In this document: one piece after another, positions 34,201 through 43,870 of the stretch | How positions within the stretch are numbered: the first letter of the stretch is position 1 | How the letters are laid out: the number at the start of each line of letters is the position of its first letter | Source of the DNA: Mesostigma viride | Lineage: Eukaryota > Streptophyta > Mesostigmatophyceae > Mesostigmatales > Mesostigmataceae | NCBI GenBank assembly: GCA_009746045.1 | Contig: RPFO01000015.1 | Span: forward strand, 1,099,529-1,163,528 | Direction of reading: 5' to 3' | Length of the DNA stretch: 64,000 nt | Position numbers and translations under genes: made by a program | Notes under the pieces: generated by a model | What the model saw: only the letters and a program-made list of their open reading frames with translations | What the model was told of the DNA's origin: nothing | The model's database searches: none

Positions 34201-37200
34201 GTTAGTTTCGGCTACGTCCTCTAGGTTTGTACGTCACACTACAACCAGATTCCAGCCGTGGTCAACTTGCCTACTTCGGCGATACTAGAATATCGCGTAG
34301 GTCCGTGCGTAGTACTCCTGCGCACTTAGGTCTAGTGGTGAGTCATCTTCTATAGATTCAGCAATATCGGACATATTGGCACCCCTCTCCGGTAAAGAGG
34401 TTTTTCGCAGTTGCCGGGCTGTTTCGAAACGTTAAGTGAGATGCCTTCAGTGGATCAGGAGACTCACACAGCCACGAAATCATGCCAAAGGTCCTATGTT
34501 CGATTCCTTGCTGGTAGCTTCTAGGCTTTCTTACTTTCTCTGTTCCGCGGAATCTCAGATTTGGGCAGCTAGCGTTTTCACGTTTGTTGCTTTCTGACGA
34601 CAATCTTGTCTGCGCCGAGAGTCTCACCTATCTGCCTCTCGCGTGCGTGCGTATGCCAGCATCACCAAATCGCGCTTGCTGGTTGTTGAAACTTTTCGGT
34701 CGTGCATCCGCCAGCATGAGGAGTTCAACTTATCTTGTATAGACTTCCATCAGGCATGTGCCTGGGGCGGTGCCAACAAAGCATTCGGGTCCCGTGCCCA
34801 GCACCATTTGATGACCCCCCGGGGGGTTCAAAGTTTTCAACCATGCGTGCGCAAGTCCGTCATCTCATCCGCTGTCCCCGGCCCACCAGAAGGATGTCAC
34901 CGCACAAATGAGTACCGCAACCATACAGCTGTGATACACGTAGACGTCATCAGATTTATAATGCACCAATAGGCAAAGAAGATCTAATAGTCCTTTCCTG
35001 TTTGGCAGGCACTACGAACACGCCTGTCCTTTTGCGCTTGACCTTTCCTGACAAGCGCAACAAGGCTGATGGTTGCTCCCGCGGGCTCTTGTGGGCTGCC
35101 TTGTTGTCCCGCCTACTTGTGTTTGTGTACCTCTACTGGAGCTTGTATTTGCTCTGTTAAAAATTTACTGATTGCTCACCGTTGTTTTTGCTATTTCCTC
35201 GTGCTCCCCCTGCCCATCTGTCGTGATTGCCCCCACCAGGTACGGCACGGGTCTTTGCAGGAAGAATCTCCCCAAGGCATGCACATCAAGGTGGGGTGCC
35301 GCCATGTTGCCTTGAGTTTGCCCACCACAAGGCAGCCGTCACGGTGGCGTGCCTTTCCTTCATGAAAATGGTGCATTCATCCGAATGCTGGTCGCACTAG
35401 CTGTGGCACACCGCACACAACCCTGATGTGCCAGTGCTTTGACTTGTATGTGTGTTGCCTTAGCTTGCATTGACTGACAGTTCATTGTCTCTAGATGCTT
35501 GACTTCATCTCGCATGGAACCCTGTCCATTCTCGCCTCTGTCTGCCTCGCTTGCACACGTGGCCGCGTCGCCTGATGTCGCAACATCTCGCAGCTTGCCT
35601 ATCCGTCACCATATTGCCGCGTGCTCCTGCTTTGGTCTGTGCTGCGCTGCACTGCATGCATCACCGTGCCTAATGACACCCTGCCCCCCAACCCCGCGCA
35701 GAGCTCAAATATCTCCTGTCCGCCCTAGCCATGCCCTTCCATGCCTGGCCTTCTTACCTACCCTTGCCTTGCTCTTGCCATACATTTGCGCACACCCAGC
35801 ATGCCCTCTTCCCTTTGCAGATGTTGTACATGTTGCACCTTCCCTATCCATGACCCAAACACAGAAGAAAATAGTAAATATTGTATCTCCCTTCTTTGGC
35901 CCTCGCCATCCATTTGCACACGTCACTGGCATGCCTCGTCTTCCCCACCGACGCCACAACCTTGCACCATTTCTGTCCATGAACTTCCGTGCCTGGCTTG
36001 CCCTTACCCTCACCTTGCCTTGCCATCCATGTGCACGCATCACCGGCATGCGTCCTGCCTCCCACAACCTCAAAACATCTCCCGGCTGCCCTCTCCACGA
36101 CCTTCCTTGCCTCGCCCTTGCCCCTGCCTTACATATGCCTTGCATTTGCGCACAACCGGGCACCTTGAACATGATCTCCTCCCTCCCCTCCCCCAGACGT
36201 CGTACATCTCGCAGCGTGCAGAGAGCGACTACGCGCTCACGGAGGCCGAGCTGGGCGCCCGCCTTGCGCGCCACAATGTGAACATGGAGCAGCTAGGCTC
36301 GGCCACGCGCACGGGCCTGGCCAGCTTCCTGCTTGCGGGAGATGAGCAGCTGCTCGACCTGCACAGCGCGTGAGTAACAAATTATTCTTGCTTGTTGGTG
36401 GCAGGAGTCTGGACCTGCACGGCGCGCGAGACTACTATGTCTTATTGGCTGATGGACCTGGTGAGTAAAGTCACTGCTATTCACGGTTGACTGTTGGGCC
36501 TGCACAGCGCGTGAGTGGGGAATCGGCGATGGCTGCGAGAGGAACGTGTGTAGGTTTTGATGGGATGAGCCGAGGATGGACCTGCACAGCGCGTGAGTGG
36601 GGCCGGGTAATGCAATACTAGTAGTAATTATGATAATGACAAGTAGATCTGATAGGGTCAAAGCCCTATCTCTATTCGAGACTCCTATTCACGTCCAGGT
36701 GCTATCTAACTTCGCATCGCCCGTGGCACGGTACCTGTGAGATTCCTTACGTCCCATCGACCTTAGTTGCCCGTTGCCCATGGCTAGTTGCCTGTGGCTA
36801 CATAGTGGCCCGTGGAGCTTCCTTCCGACCGTCGCTGACTTTGCCGGTGGCTAGCTGCCTGTGGCTAGCTGCCTGTGGCTAGTGACCCGTGGCTAGCTGC
36901 CCGTGGCTGGTGGCCCCTGGCTAGTGGCCCCTGGCTAGCTGCCTGTGGCTAGTGACCCGTGGCTAGCTGCCCGTGGCTGGTGGCCCCTGGCTAGCTGCCT
37001 GTGGCTAGTGGCCCGTGGGTAGTGGCCTGTGGCTAGTTGCCCGTGGCTAGTTGCCCGTGGCTAGCTGCCCGTGGCTAGTGGCCAGTGGCTAGTTGCCCGT
37101 GGCTAGCTGCCCGTGGCTAGTTGCCCGTGGCTAGTTGCCCGTGGCTAGCTGCCCGTGGCTAGTGGCCAGTGGCTAGTTGCCCGTGGCTGGTTGCCCGTGG

Positions 37201-40200
37201 CTAGTTGCCCGTGGCTAGTGGCCCGTGGCTAGTTGCCCGCGCCTCGTCGGCGCCGAAATTCCTTCCGCCCCTTGCTGAAATCGCCCGTGGCTAGTTGCCC
37301 GTGGCTAGCTGCCCGTGGCTTGCTGCCCGTGGCTAGTTGCCCGTGGCTAGTGGCCCGTGGCTAGTTGCCCGTGGCTAGCTGCCCGTGGCTTGCTGCCCGT
37401 GGCTAGTTGCCCGTGGCTAGTGGCCCGTGGCTAGTTGCCCGCGCCTCGTCGGCGCCGAAATTCCTTCCGCCCCTTGCTGAAATCGCCCGTGGTTAGTTGC
37501 CCGTGGCTTGTTGCCCATCGCCTGTCGCCCATCGCTGCTGAAGTTCCTTCCGTCCCTTGTCCCTATCGCGTAGTTCGCAGTACTGTGCTCCTTTGCTTCG
37601 CTCCGGAGAGAAGAAGTAACATGCTCCTTCGCTTCGCTCCCGAGGAAGGCCGCCTTTGGCGGCCGCACGGGTAGTATCCTCCAATCCTTGAATTTTGCAT
37701 TTCGGGCCAACGGTAACTTTTCGCTCTTTATATAGTGGGACAAGTAGACCCGGCCAAGCCCCTACGTACGTCACAGATTTACTACAGTCTATATTAAGTG
37801 AGAGAAATGATTGATGGGGAGATGGGCCAGGCACATTTGCTCGAGTGGTTGGGTTGTTTTCTTGGCTATGTGGTTGGGTGGTTGAGTGCATCTAAGGGGC
37901 TAGGGCAACTTGGCAGCTAGACAACCCATGGATGATCACGTGGTAACCTGGACGACCACGACACTTGCCGCACGGTGTATAGGGTGAACATGTGCTTGGA
38001 TTCATTACTAAAATAATTAATTCATCTGAACATGGTCATGGGTGGTTGCTTGGTCAGTGGGTGGAACGTGTGCTTGGTCAGTATGGTGAATCTTTGCATG
38101 GTCAGTGGGTGGAATGTGTGCTTGGTCGTTGGGTGGAACGTGTGCTTGGTCAGTGGGTGGAACGCATGCTTGGGCAGTCAGATAATGTGTGGGAGGATCA
38201 CCATTCCAATCATAGCTTATAAAGACTCGACTAAGGTATAGACTCTATCTTGATCCTTTGACATATCATTATAATGACTCAACGAGACAATCCGAAAAAT
38301 GCCCAACTCAAGGTCCGAGCCGTCCCCGGCGATTCGCCTGGGCTTGACGCTCAGGTACCACACAACCCGGGGTTGCAATGGTCAACAACAAAAAAGGCTT
38401 GGCCTGCTGATCGTAGACATGCTATCGCGGTACCAGCGCAACCGGTCTTGCGACCCATCAGCAAGAGTGGGTGGCAGCATACCTGCCATGTCCAGATCAT
38501 CCTCCACGGGCAGCATACCTGCCTTCAAACAACAGTCCAGGAGCAGCAAACGCAGGAACGGGGATGAGTTGGCCCAAGTCAGGTGGGTGGCAGGTGCCTG
38601 GGGTAGTTGCAGCTGTTTTCCAATGGTGTAAAACATGGAGAAGGGGTACCTGCAACAGCCAGAATCTCCAATCAACCAGTTGATGGACATTTCACATTAC
38701 ATCATTCCAGTAAAAAACCGCAGACCCCAGCTATAAAACGGAAGGCATACCTGCATGGCAGGTAATGCCTAGCGCACTGGAGAGGCTCGGTCAGCCAAAG
38801 GTGCCTCCCTTCCTGTGGCTGACTGAAGTACAATGGAAAACTAGTGCGTGAGTGCAGGCAAAGAATGGAAAGGCGTTCCAGAGTGTCCCAAATCGAAATT
38901 CAGCAACAAAGGGCAGGAGGCATACCTGCCATGCGGGAAGTGATGCAACGAATGTTATGGCCGAGCAAACTGGGCCTCCTTTCCTGCTGCTGATGGAAAC
39001 GCAATGCAAGCAGACGGCCTCGAAGCATAGTAATGCATGAAACCACGTTCCAAGTGTCCCAGATTGAATCAAATAACACCGAGCGCATAAGGCGGTGGCA
39101 TATGTGCATGGCGGGACATGATGGACATGCTGTTATGGAACCGCCCGGTAAGCAAACGGCCCCTCCCTATCCACTCCTCACCTGAACACAATGGAAAGTG
39201 ACCGCCTGGAAGCCACAATGTGCATGCGACACCGTTCCAAAGCCCAGGAAACAAAAATCGCAGCTTACCCAGGCGTCAGACCGGGTGCCACCTTCTTACC
39301 CTAACAGTAATCTTCCCAGCAATCTTCTCCAAGAGCTTAGGGCACCCACAGTTCCAAAGAACCGTCCAATGATACATTACATACATACATTAGACATACC
39401 TAAGCATCGGTCATGTAACCCATGTTTCCAATCGTCCAACAATGATGAAAACGTAGCTTGCCCAACAGGCACAACCTACTAAACAGGTGGCTGTCGACAG
39501 CCATTCCGTCAGCGGCCATCATTTGAAATTTCATGCTGGGCTGTGACGCTGCACGCTGCTGCCGACCGTGCGCTGCTGAGGTAGCTATAGCCAGGTGCCC
39601 GTGGCCCATCGGCGCTGAAATTCCTTCGGTCCCTTGCTGAATGGCTAGTAGTGTCCCGTCACCCGTTGCCGAAGAAATATTTACCGTCCGTTGTTCCTTG
39701 TAGTAAAGTGCTCCTTCGCTGCGCTTCGGAGAGAAGGCCACCTTTGGCGGTCGCGCGGCTGACGGCGTGCCTGGCGCTTCGCACGTAGTGTATCTGGGAT
39801 TCATCGCTCGATCTCCGAAGATCTTCGGAGTACCAAGTGGCTGATTTTTCAGCCACGATTCGCTACCTAAATATCCGAAAACTCCCCCTAATTATCGGAC
39901 CAACAGTCACCAAGTTAGCTTTGCATAGTATTTAGGATATTAGTTCACAGTTGCTAATAGCTGAACCTGCGCGTGAATAGCAGCAAGAAACACTGTTATT
40001 TGTGTAATCAATATTTGATGGGCCTGCTCAGAGTGTGAGTGGTGGCGGGATAGCATGCAGCAGTATAAAGCCCAATGTGTGTAAAATTGTGATGGATATG
40101 AAGAAGCATCTTCTTACATCCTCAGGCCATTGCTCATCTATATTCTGCCTCTCGGTCTCCCCCCCAAGTACCTGAGCGGCCTTCACTCCCCTCTCCTTTC

Positions 40201-41613
40201 TCTCTTCCCCCTCCCACCATCTTTGTCTGACTGGACCAAGCGTCTGGTTTCCATATCGACAAGTGTATTGCATCGTACTTCCTCACTTACTGCTTCGTCC
40301 CTCACCTCTACCTTGTCTGCCCCCCCCCCCCCCAGCGTCCGGCTGCGTCACCCCTCTGGCTTCCTGGAACAGATCCACAAGTGCATCTTGACATGCTTAC
40401 TTGTTTGCTGCCTCTGCCCTGCCTTCTATTTCCTCTTCCCCCCCCAGTGTCCGGCTGGATCACCCCTCTGGCTTCGTGGACCAGATCCACAAGTGCATCG
40501 TGACTGCCCCTAACGGCCGCGGCGTGTTTGACGGCAATGTCAAGGTCAACCGCAAGGCGCAGCAGACAGACGCGCGCCAGCTCAGCCGCAACCTGCTGCT
40601 CTCGCCGCGAGCCACCGTCAACGTGAAGCCAAACCTGCAGGTAGGGTAGCACTCTCCGCCACCGCCAACGTGAAGCCAAACCTGCTGGTACAGCCCATCA
40701 CGCCTTTTGTTTGGTTTCATTGTGTCGGCCTCTTGGATACAGAGGGTAGGTCACCCTAGTTCCATGGCATGACACCCTAAAGCCATTCCACGGTGTCACG
40801 CCTGCATAACCTTTTTACTCTATCCTCGGCTTTAGTGTAGTGGATCGTGTTGGGTTTGCTGCATCTGCCTGACTCTGCTTATGAGTGACTTGATTTCGCT
40901 TCTCATTGTTTTGTTGGCATACATTAACAGCCTTAACATTGTGGATCTTTGCCTTCCATCCTGCGCTTTGCATCCCGGCGTGGCGGTGCTTCTGCCTCGT
41001 GCCTCGTGAACCTTGGTGATCTGGGGTGCGCCAGATCATCGCAGATGACGTCAAGTGCTCCCACGGCGCCACAATCAGCGACCTGAACGAGGACGAGATC
41101 TTCTACTTCCAGTCGCGCGGCATCGACGTGGAGGCAGCACGCAACGCGCTTGTCTTTTCTTTTGGCTCTGAGGTCGGTCGTAATTTCTGATGCCAGTAGC
41201 AGGTGCTACTAGGATGTCGATGGCATGTAAATACGGATGATAATACAGCATGCAACGCACGCGTTTGCCGTCGAGGTGGGTTTTGAAATCACTTTTGTGA
41301 TTTAGATATCGTATAATCAAGTGCAAGGTATGGAAACAATATCGCCCTGCAATGCGGTCATCCTCTTGGCGCTGAGGTGGGTCAAAATCTTGTTGTCGTT
41401 GAGAGTAAGGCAAGCGTGGGAAGGTTCATACCAGCCAAATAGCCTGTTGATTGCCAGATTCCATTCATATTGAGAGGTTGGTTCCCTGCATTGCTGTTTC
41501 ACCCTCTGGCGTCTGCTCAGATCCTGCAAGGCATGCCCACGGCCGGCCTGCGCAAGCGCATCGAGGCGTCCATGAAGGCGCGGCTGCAAGCACTCGGCGC
41601 GGTCTCCAACTAA
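28240..41613 (+). CDS. sufD: Fe-S cluster assembly protein SufD, plastid type (11 exons)
   Basis: Exons: 28240-28665, 29145-29261, 31257-31380, 31626-31690, 32542-32614, 33158-33297, 35240-35290, 36197-36369, 40448-40640, 41035-41172 and 41521-41613. All junctions are GT-AG and phases agree, giving 530 residues. SufD is a scaffold partner in the SufBC2D complex, which builds Fe-S clusters in plastids. Residues 1 to about 75 are Ser/Ala/Arg-rich and look like a plastid transit peptide. The SufD helical start (residues about 120-142) leads into YRFTDVS (143-149; usually WRFTD). The beta-helix core follows, with ARHNVNMEQLG, FDGNVKVNRKAQQTDARQLSRNLLLSPRA and VNVKPNLQIIADDVKCSHGAT. His464 in SHGAT should match the conserved SufD histidine at the SufB interface. 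The ending GMPTAGLRKRIEASMKARL is typical. Coding sequence is only 12% of the gene; introns carry private minisatellites and copies of exon edges. Confidence 0.95.
28893..29110. repeat. sufD intron 1 minisatellite (CACCACCTCCTGTT type)
   Basis: About 16 copies of a 12-13 bp pyrimidine-rich unit, CACC(A/G)CCTCCTGTT, end 34 bp before the exon 2 acceptor. The array could serve as an extended polypyrimidine tract. Confidence 0.85.
29262..30449 (+). other. First part of sufD intron 2
   Basis: Non-coding, with no repeat family recognised. C-rich stretches occur near 29780-29800. Confidence 0.5.
30450..30868. repeat. sufD intron 2 minisatellite, 19 bp unit, about 22 copies
   Basis: The unit CCCTTCTGACCCTTGCTAC repeats with only a T/C variant (GCTAC or GCCAC), one C-to-G change and one 1 bp deletion. 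Each unit contains CTGAC, a branch-point-like string, in a pyrimidine-rich context. Confidence 0.95.
32160..32310. repeat. Degenerate GCGTCAGACGTCTGATGC repeats in sufD intron 4
   Basis: Several short direct and inverted copies of GTC(A/G)GAC(G/A)TCTGATGCG. The unit is itself nearly palindromic. Confidence 0.6.
32660..32805 (+). repeat. Two copies of the sufD exon 5 donor edge in intron 5
   Basis: The exon 5 end (TCTACGTGAGCACAGCGG, donor at 32615) is echoed by CCACGTGAGCACCCATG with a donor-like GTGAGC at 32701, and by TCTACGTGAGCACCCCATG with GTAAGT at 32790. Spacings are 86 and 89 bp. Confidence 0.8.
33274..33925 (+). repeat. sufD exon 6 donor-edge array, seven 89 bp copies
   Basis: The last 24 nt of exon 6 (33274-33297, encoding VVLGEAAL) plus 65 nt of intron are repeated with copies of the 24-mer starting at 33363, 33452, 33541, 33630, 33719, 33808 and 33890. 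In copies 1, 2, 3 and 7 the 24-mer is preceded by GTCCAG and followed by GTAAGC or GTAAGG, so it is bounded like a phase-0 microexon (FMLGEAAL, or FVLAERAL in the last). Confidence 0.95.
34057..34604 (+). repeat. Pair of 125 bp direct repeats, possible tRNA-derived SINE parts
   Basis: 34057-34181 and 34480-34604 are nearly identical. Each has a B-box-like GTTCGATTCC near its left end, and later TGTTCCGCGGAATCTC. A related arrangement is seen in the SINE at 42704. The 298 bp between them is unique. Confidence 0.6.
35640..36196 (+). repeat. sufD intron 7 repeats ending in copies of the exon 8 acceptor edge
   Basis: About five diverged units of 114-132 bp, each with CATTTGCGCACA-like and CTTGCC-rich DNA, end in an exon-8-like edge. 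The true edge is CCCCCAG|ACGTCGTACATCTC at 36197. Echoes include TTTGCAG|ATGTTGTACATGTTGC at 35821 and CGCGCAG|AGCTCAAATATCTC at 35702. Weaker ones lie near 35951 and 36065. Confidence 0.65.
36404..36600 (+). repeat. Copies of the sufD exon 8 donor edge in intron 8
   Basis: The exon 8 end CCTGCACAGCGC|GTGAGT (donor 36370) recurs with donor positions at 36511 and 36593. Degenerate copies lie at 36426 and 36461, and another near the far end of the intron at 40035. Spacing between clear copies is 82-85 bp. Confidence 0.85.
36760..37560. repeat. sufD intron 8 minisatellite, GTTGCCCGTGGCTA unit (14 bp)
   Basis: About 50 copies with G/T variants (AGTTG, AGCTG, AGTGG). A non-repeat block beginning CGCGCCTCGTCGGCGCCG recurs at about 37229 and 37439, giving a 210 bp higher-order period. 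Confidence 0.9.
37561..37700. repeat. Dispersed repeat, copy 1 (second near 39595-39770)
   Basis: GTGCTCCTTTGCTTCGCTCC, GGAGAGAAG and CGCCTTTGGCGG occur in the same order here and at about 39708-39755. In both places they follow CCGTGGC-type repeats and CCGAAATTCC or CTGAAATTCC. Confidence 0.7.
38040..38175. repeat. sufD intron 8 short array, 24 bp unit
   Basis: About five copies of GGTCAGTGGGTGGAACGTGT plus GCTT, with small changes. Confidence 0.85.
38744..39250. repeat. Three diverged copies of a 165-180 bp unit
   Basis: Units begin near 38744, 38927 and 39091 with GGCATAC/ATCTGCATGGC-like text, continue through GCCCCTCC-like text and AATGGAAA, and end with CGTTCCA(A/G)AG. Divergence is much higher than in the neighbouring minisatellites, so this array is older. 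Confidence 0.6.
40336..40392 (+). repeat. Partial copy of the sufD exon 9 acceptor edge
   Basis: CCCAG|CGTCCGGCTGCGTCACC through CACAAGTGCATC matches the first 52 nt of exon 9, which starts at 40448, with few differences. It lies exactly 112 bp upstream, behind its own poly-C tract and AG, so it is a decoy acceptor and truncated exon copy. Confidence 0.9.
40664..40687 (+). repeat. Copy of the sufD exon 9 donor edge
   Basis: CAACGTGAAGCCAAACCTGC, the exon 9 end, is repeated 47 bp downstream and again followed by a donor-like GTACAG. Confidence 0.9.
41245..41382 (+). repeat. Two diverged copies of the sufD exon 10 donor edge
   Basis: The true donor is at 41173 (GGCTCTGAG|GTCGGTC). Echoes are GCATGCAACGC...GTCGAG|GTGGGTT with donor at 41276 and TTGGCGCTGAG|GTGGGTC with donor at 41377. 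Spacings are 103 and 101 bp. Confidence 0.7.
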
Positions 41614-42062
41614 GCCGCGGAACTCCTTCAGCGATGCCAGTCAATCAGGATGCAACTTTACAGGGAAACCAAGTGTGCAATGCTGGTAGATTTTGTTTGG
41701 GACGACGACAAGATAGATGTTAGGACATAACTCTCGAGCCATAGGCTCGCGCAACAACATGCTCCATTGGATGATAGTCCAAGGACCCATTCCGATGGCA
41801 TGGTGGACAACAAGACCGATGCCAGGCAAATGGTCACAGGGACTGATTCTGTAACAGGAATTTGCACGCTCAGTGGCTTGCTTTGATTTCCAGGTTAGTC
41901 ACCAACTTTGTCTTTTTGATTGGCATCCATTGTTCTGTATGCTAGTATCTTTTCAGAGAAAAATGATCAGGTAGCAGAAATGTTTTGCAGGGCTTGCCCT
42001 CGCTGTTGAGTCAGCCAGCTCCACGTTTACACAGGTTTCCTCTCAGACAACTACTCTAGTCC
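41614..42062 (+). other. sufD 3' UTR and intergenic DNA
   Basis: The sufD stop at 41611-41613 is followed by non-coding DNA. TGTAA at 41850-41854 is the poly(A) signal typical of chlorophyte nuclear genes, 237 bp past the stop. The LINE remnant begins at about 42063. Confidence 0.6.
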
Positions 42063-42703
42063 TTACTTGGCATTTGAACACCAACAAGCAGAACGAAGGC
42101 GGTTGAGGATCATGCGCATGAACAACTTGAGTGCGGCGTTCTGGATGCACACTCCTCGGTAGTTGACGGGGTCGTCAGGGGAACCTTTGTTTTTGTACAG
42201 CATAATACGGTATATAGCTGTGCTGCCACTCAGGAATCGGCGGCGCATTGGCATTGAAGCAGGAGCTGGTTGCAGACGCCAAGCAGGAACCCCTTGAGCG
42301 CCGTTAGTTTAATCACCGGGGCGGGGAGCCGGTCAGGTCCAGCGGCGGCGTAGAAGCGGAGTTGCTTGGCGGCGGTGCGCAGCTCGGTCTGACGGTCACT
42401 GAACGGGGGTAGCTCGTCGGGGTCGGCTAGGGGTTCTGCAGGGGCGGGTACATGTAGTCCTGCCCAGCCGCGGGCGGCGTGGGCGGCGCAGAGTACGCCC
42501 GCCGCAGTCGCTAGGCGGGCGGCCGCCAAGAGGGCCAAGCGGCGGAGATGGTGGTGGGGCGCCGAGCAGCCGGGACTGGGAGGAATACCACCGGTCCAGC
42601 TGCTGCTGCGGTGAGCCAGAGAGCGTCCGAAGCGCGGCCCACGGCTGCGCGCTGCCGGCTGGCCGTTGGGCGTGGCGCAGGCGGATCCAGGCATACTTGC
42701 CGT

Positions 42704-43014
42704 ATACAAGTCTCGAGGAACAAGTCTCGAGTGGACACGTGTGTAGTACTCCTACACACACAGATCTCGAATGATTTATCTAGTACCAAATCCGACAGGC
42801 TTGCATCACTCCCCGGAAAGGAGAACTTTTGCGGATGACTGTAGGTGTCAGTTGGCGATGCCCTAGGATCCGGAGACGTCCGTCCTGTAGTCAGCAAAAG
42901 TTGGTGCGAGAGGTCCCCAGTTCGATTCCGGCCTGGATTCATTTGCAGATCGCGTTTTCCGCGGACCGGCACTAAACGCGAATGGTTTTCACCTTTGCGG
43001 CGTGCCAAATCAGA
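42704..43014. mobile_element. tRNA-related SINE with 11 bp target duplication
   Basis: The 311 bp insert is flanked by ATACTTGCCGT at 42693-42703 and 43015-43025 and splits the LINE remnant. It contains a tRNA-like segment with a B box (AGTTCGATTCCGG, about 42927) and TTTTCCGCGGACCGG afterwards, similar in layout to the repeats at 34057 and 34480. The left 120 bp include repeated AAGTCTCGAG. Confidence 0.75.
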
Positions 43015-43721
43015 ATACTTGCCGTGCTGGTCCTCGAGGTCATGAGGTGGGCGAAGTATTCGCGGACATGGAGGTCCTCTTGCTCCTTTGTCGCCTGCCA
43101 GATGGCCGAGTGGTATTCTTCCTTGAGGCGGGCGTAGCAGGCGGGGTCGCGGTTGTCTCGCACGGCTTGCTGGGCCTGGGTGCAGGCTGGTGAAGTGGGG
43201 CGGGCGCGGCGGGGAGTCAGCAGGGCCCCTGCCGCAGGCAGCTTGCCAGCGAGGTGCCGAAGGGTGAATGCCGGGCCGGCAGCGGGCAGCCGGGCGTGGC
43301 TGGCCGGGATGTCCAGCGCATCGGCGAAAGCCTCCGCCGCACGCATGTGGGCGAGTTTTTCAGAGATATACTCCAGAGTGTTGTCAGATTTCTCAAGCAA
43401 CTGTAGTGTTCGCAAATCAGGTGATGCCACGTGCTTACGAAAGTGCGAGGGGAATCGCAGGCGGATGCGGGTGGTGATGATGCGATGATCTGAACGCACC
43501 ACTTGGGGATCACGTGCGAGCAAGCAGCTAGTACAGATCCTTGATGACGTTTGCGCCCTACAACATAGTGGAGGCAGCGTTGCACAGTGCTAGTTGGCGA
43601 GATGTGCGTGACCAGAGCATCATGACTCTGCGGAAAGCAGGTGTTGGCAGTCAGCCAGTCACCAAATCGCATGTCGTAAGCAAATCAGAAAGGTGCAGTG
43701 TTGCCATTGGAGACCGTAAAT

Positions 43722-43870
43722 TAAATTAAATTAAATTATAACATGCCTCCGTTGGGAGATCATGTAGCACATATTCCTTGATGGGTGGTGGAGTGGAGAG
43801 AGCCGCGTAATCGGACTATCCTAACGCTAATCTGTCTAGTCTAGAAAAAATCCTAACTACCCTACTCATC
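43722..43870 (-). mobile_element. 5'-truncated LINE 3' tail inserted in the endonuclease region
   Basis: On the minus strand it reads GTGCTACAT, CTCCCAACGGAGGCATGTTA and then an AATTTA-type repeat tail. The same order and a similar tail end the plus-strand element near 46942. It separates GRNYLALLDANAT from GDWLTANTCF of the older LINE. The right-hand limit is approximate. Confidence 0.6.

Noticed and set aside
35499-36281. 260-codon plus-strand ORF in front of sufD exon 8
   Set aside because: It is intron 7 repeat DNA read in another frame from exon 8; the SufD frame and acceptor at 36197 are clear.
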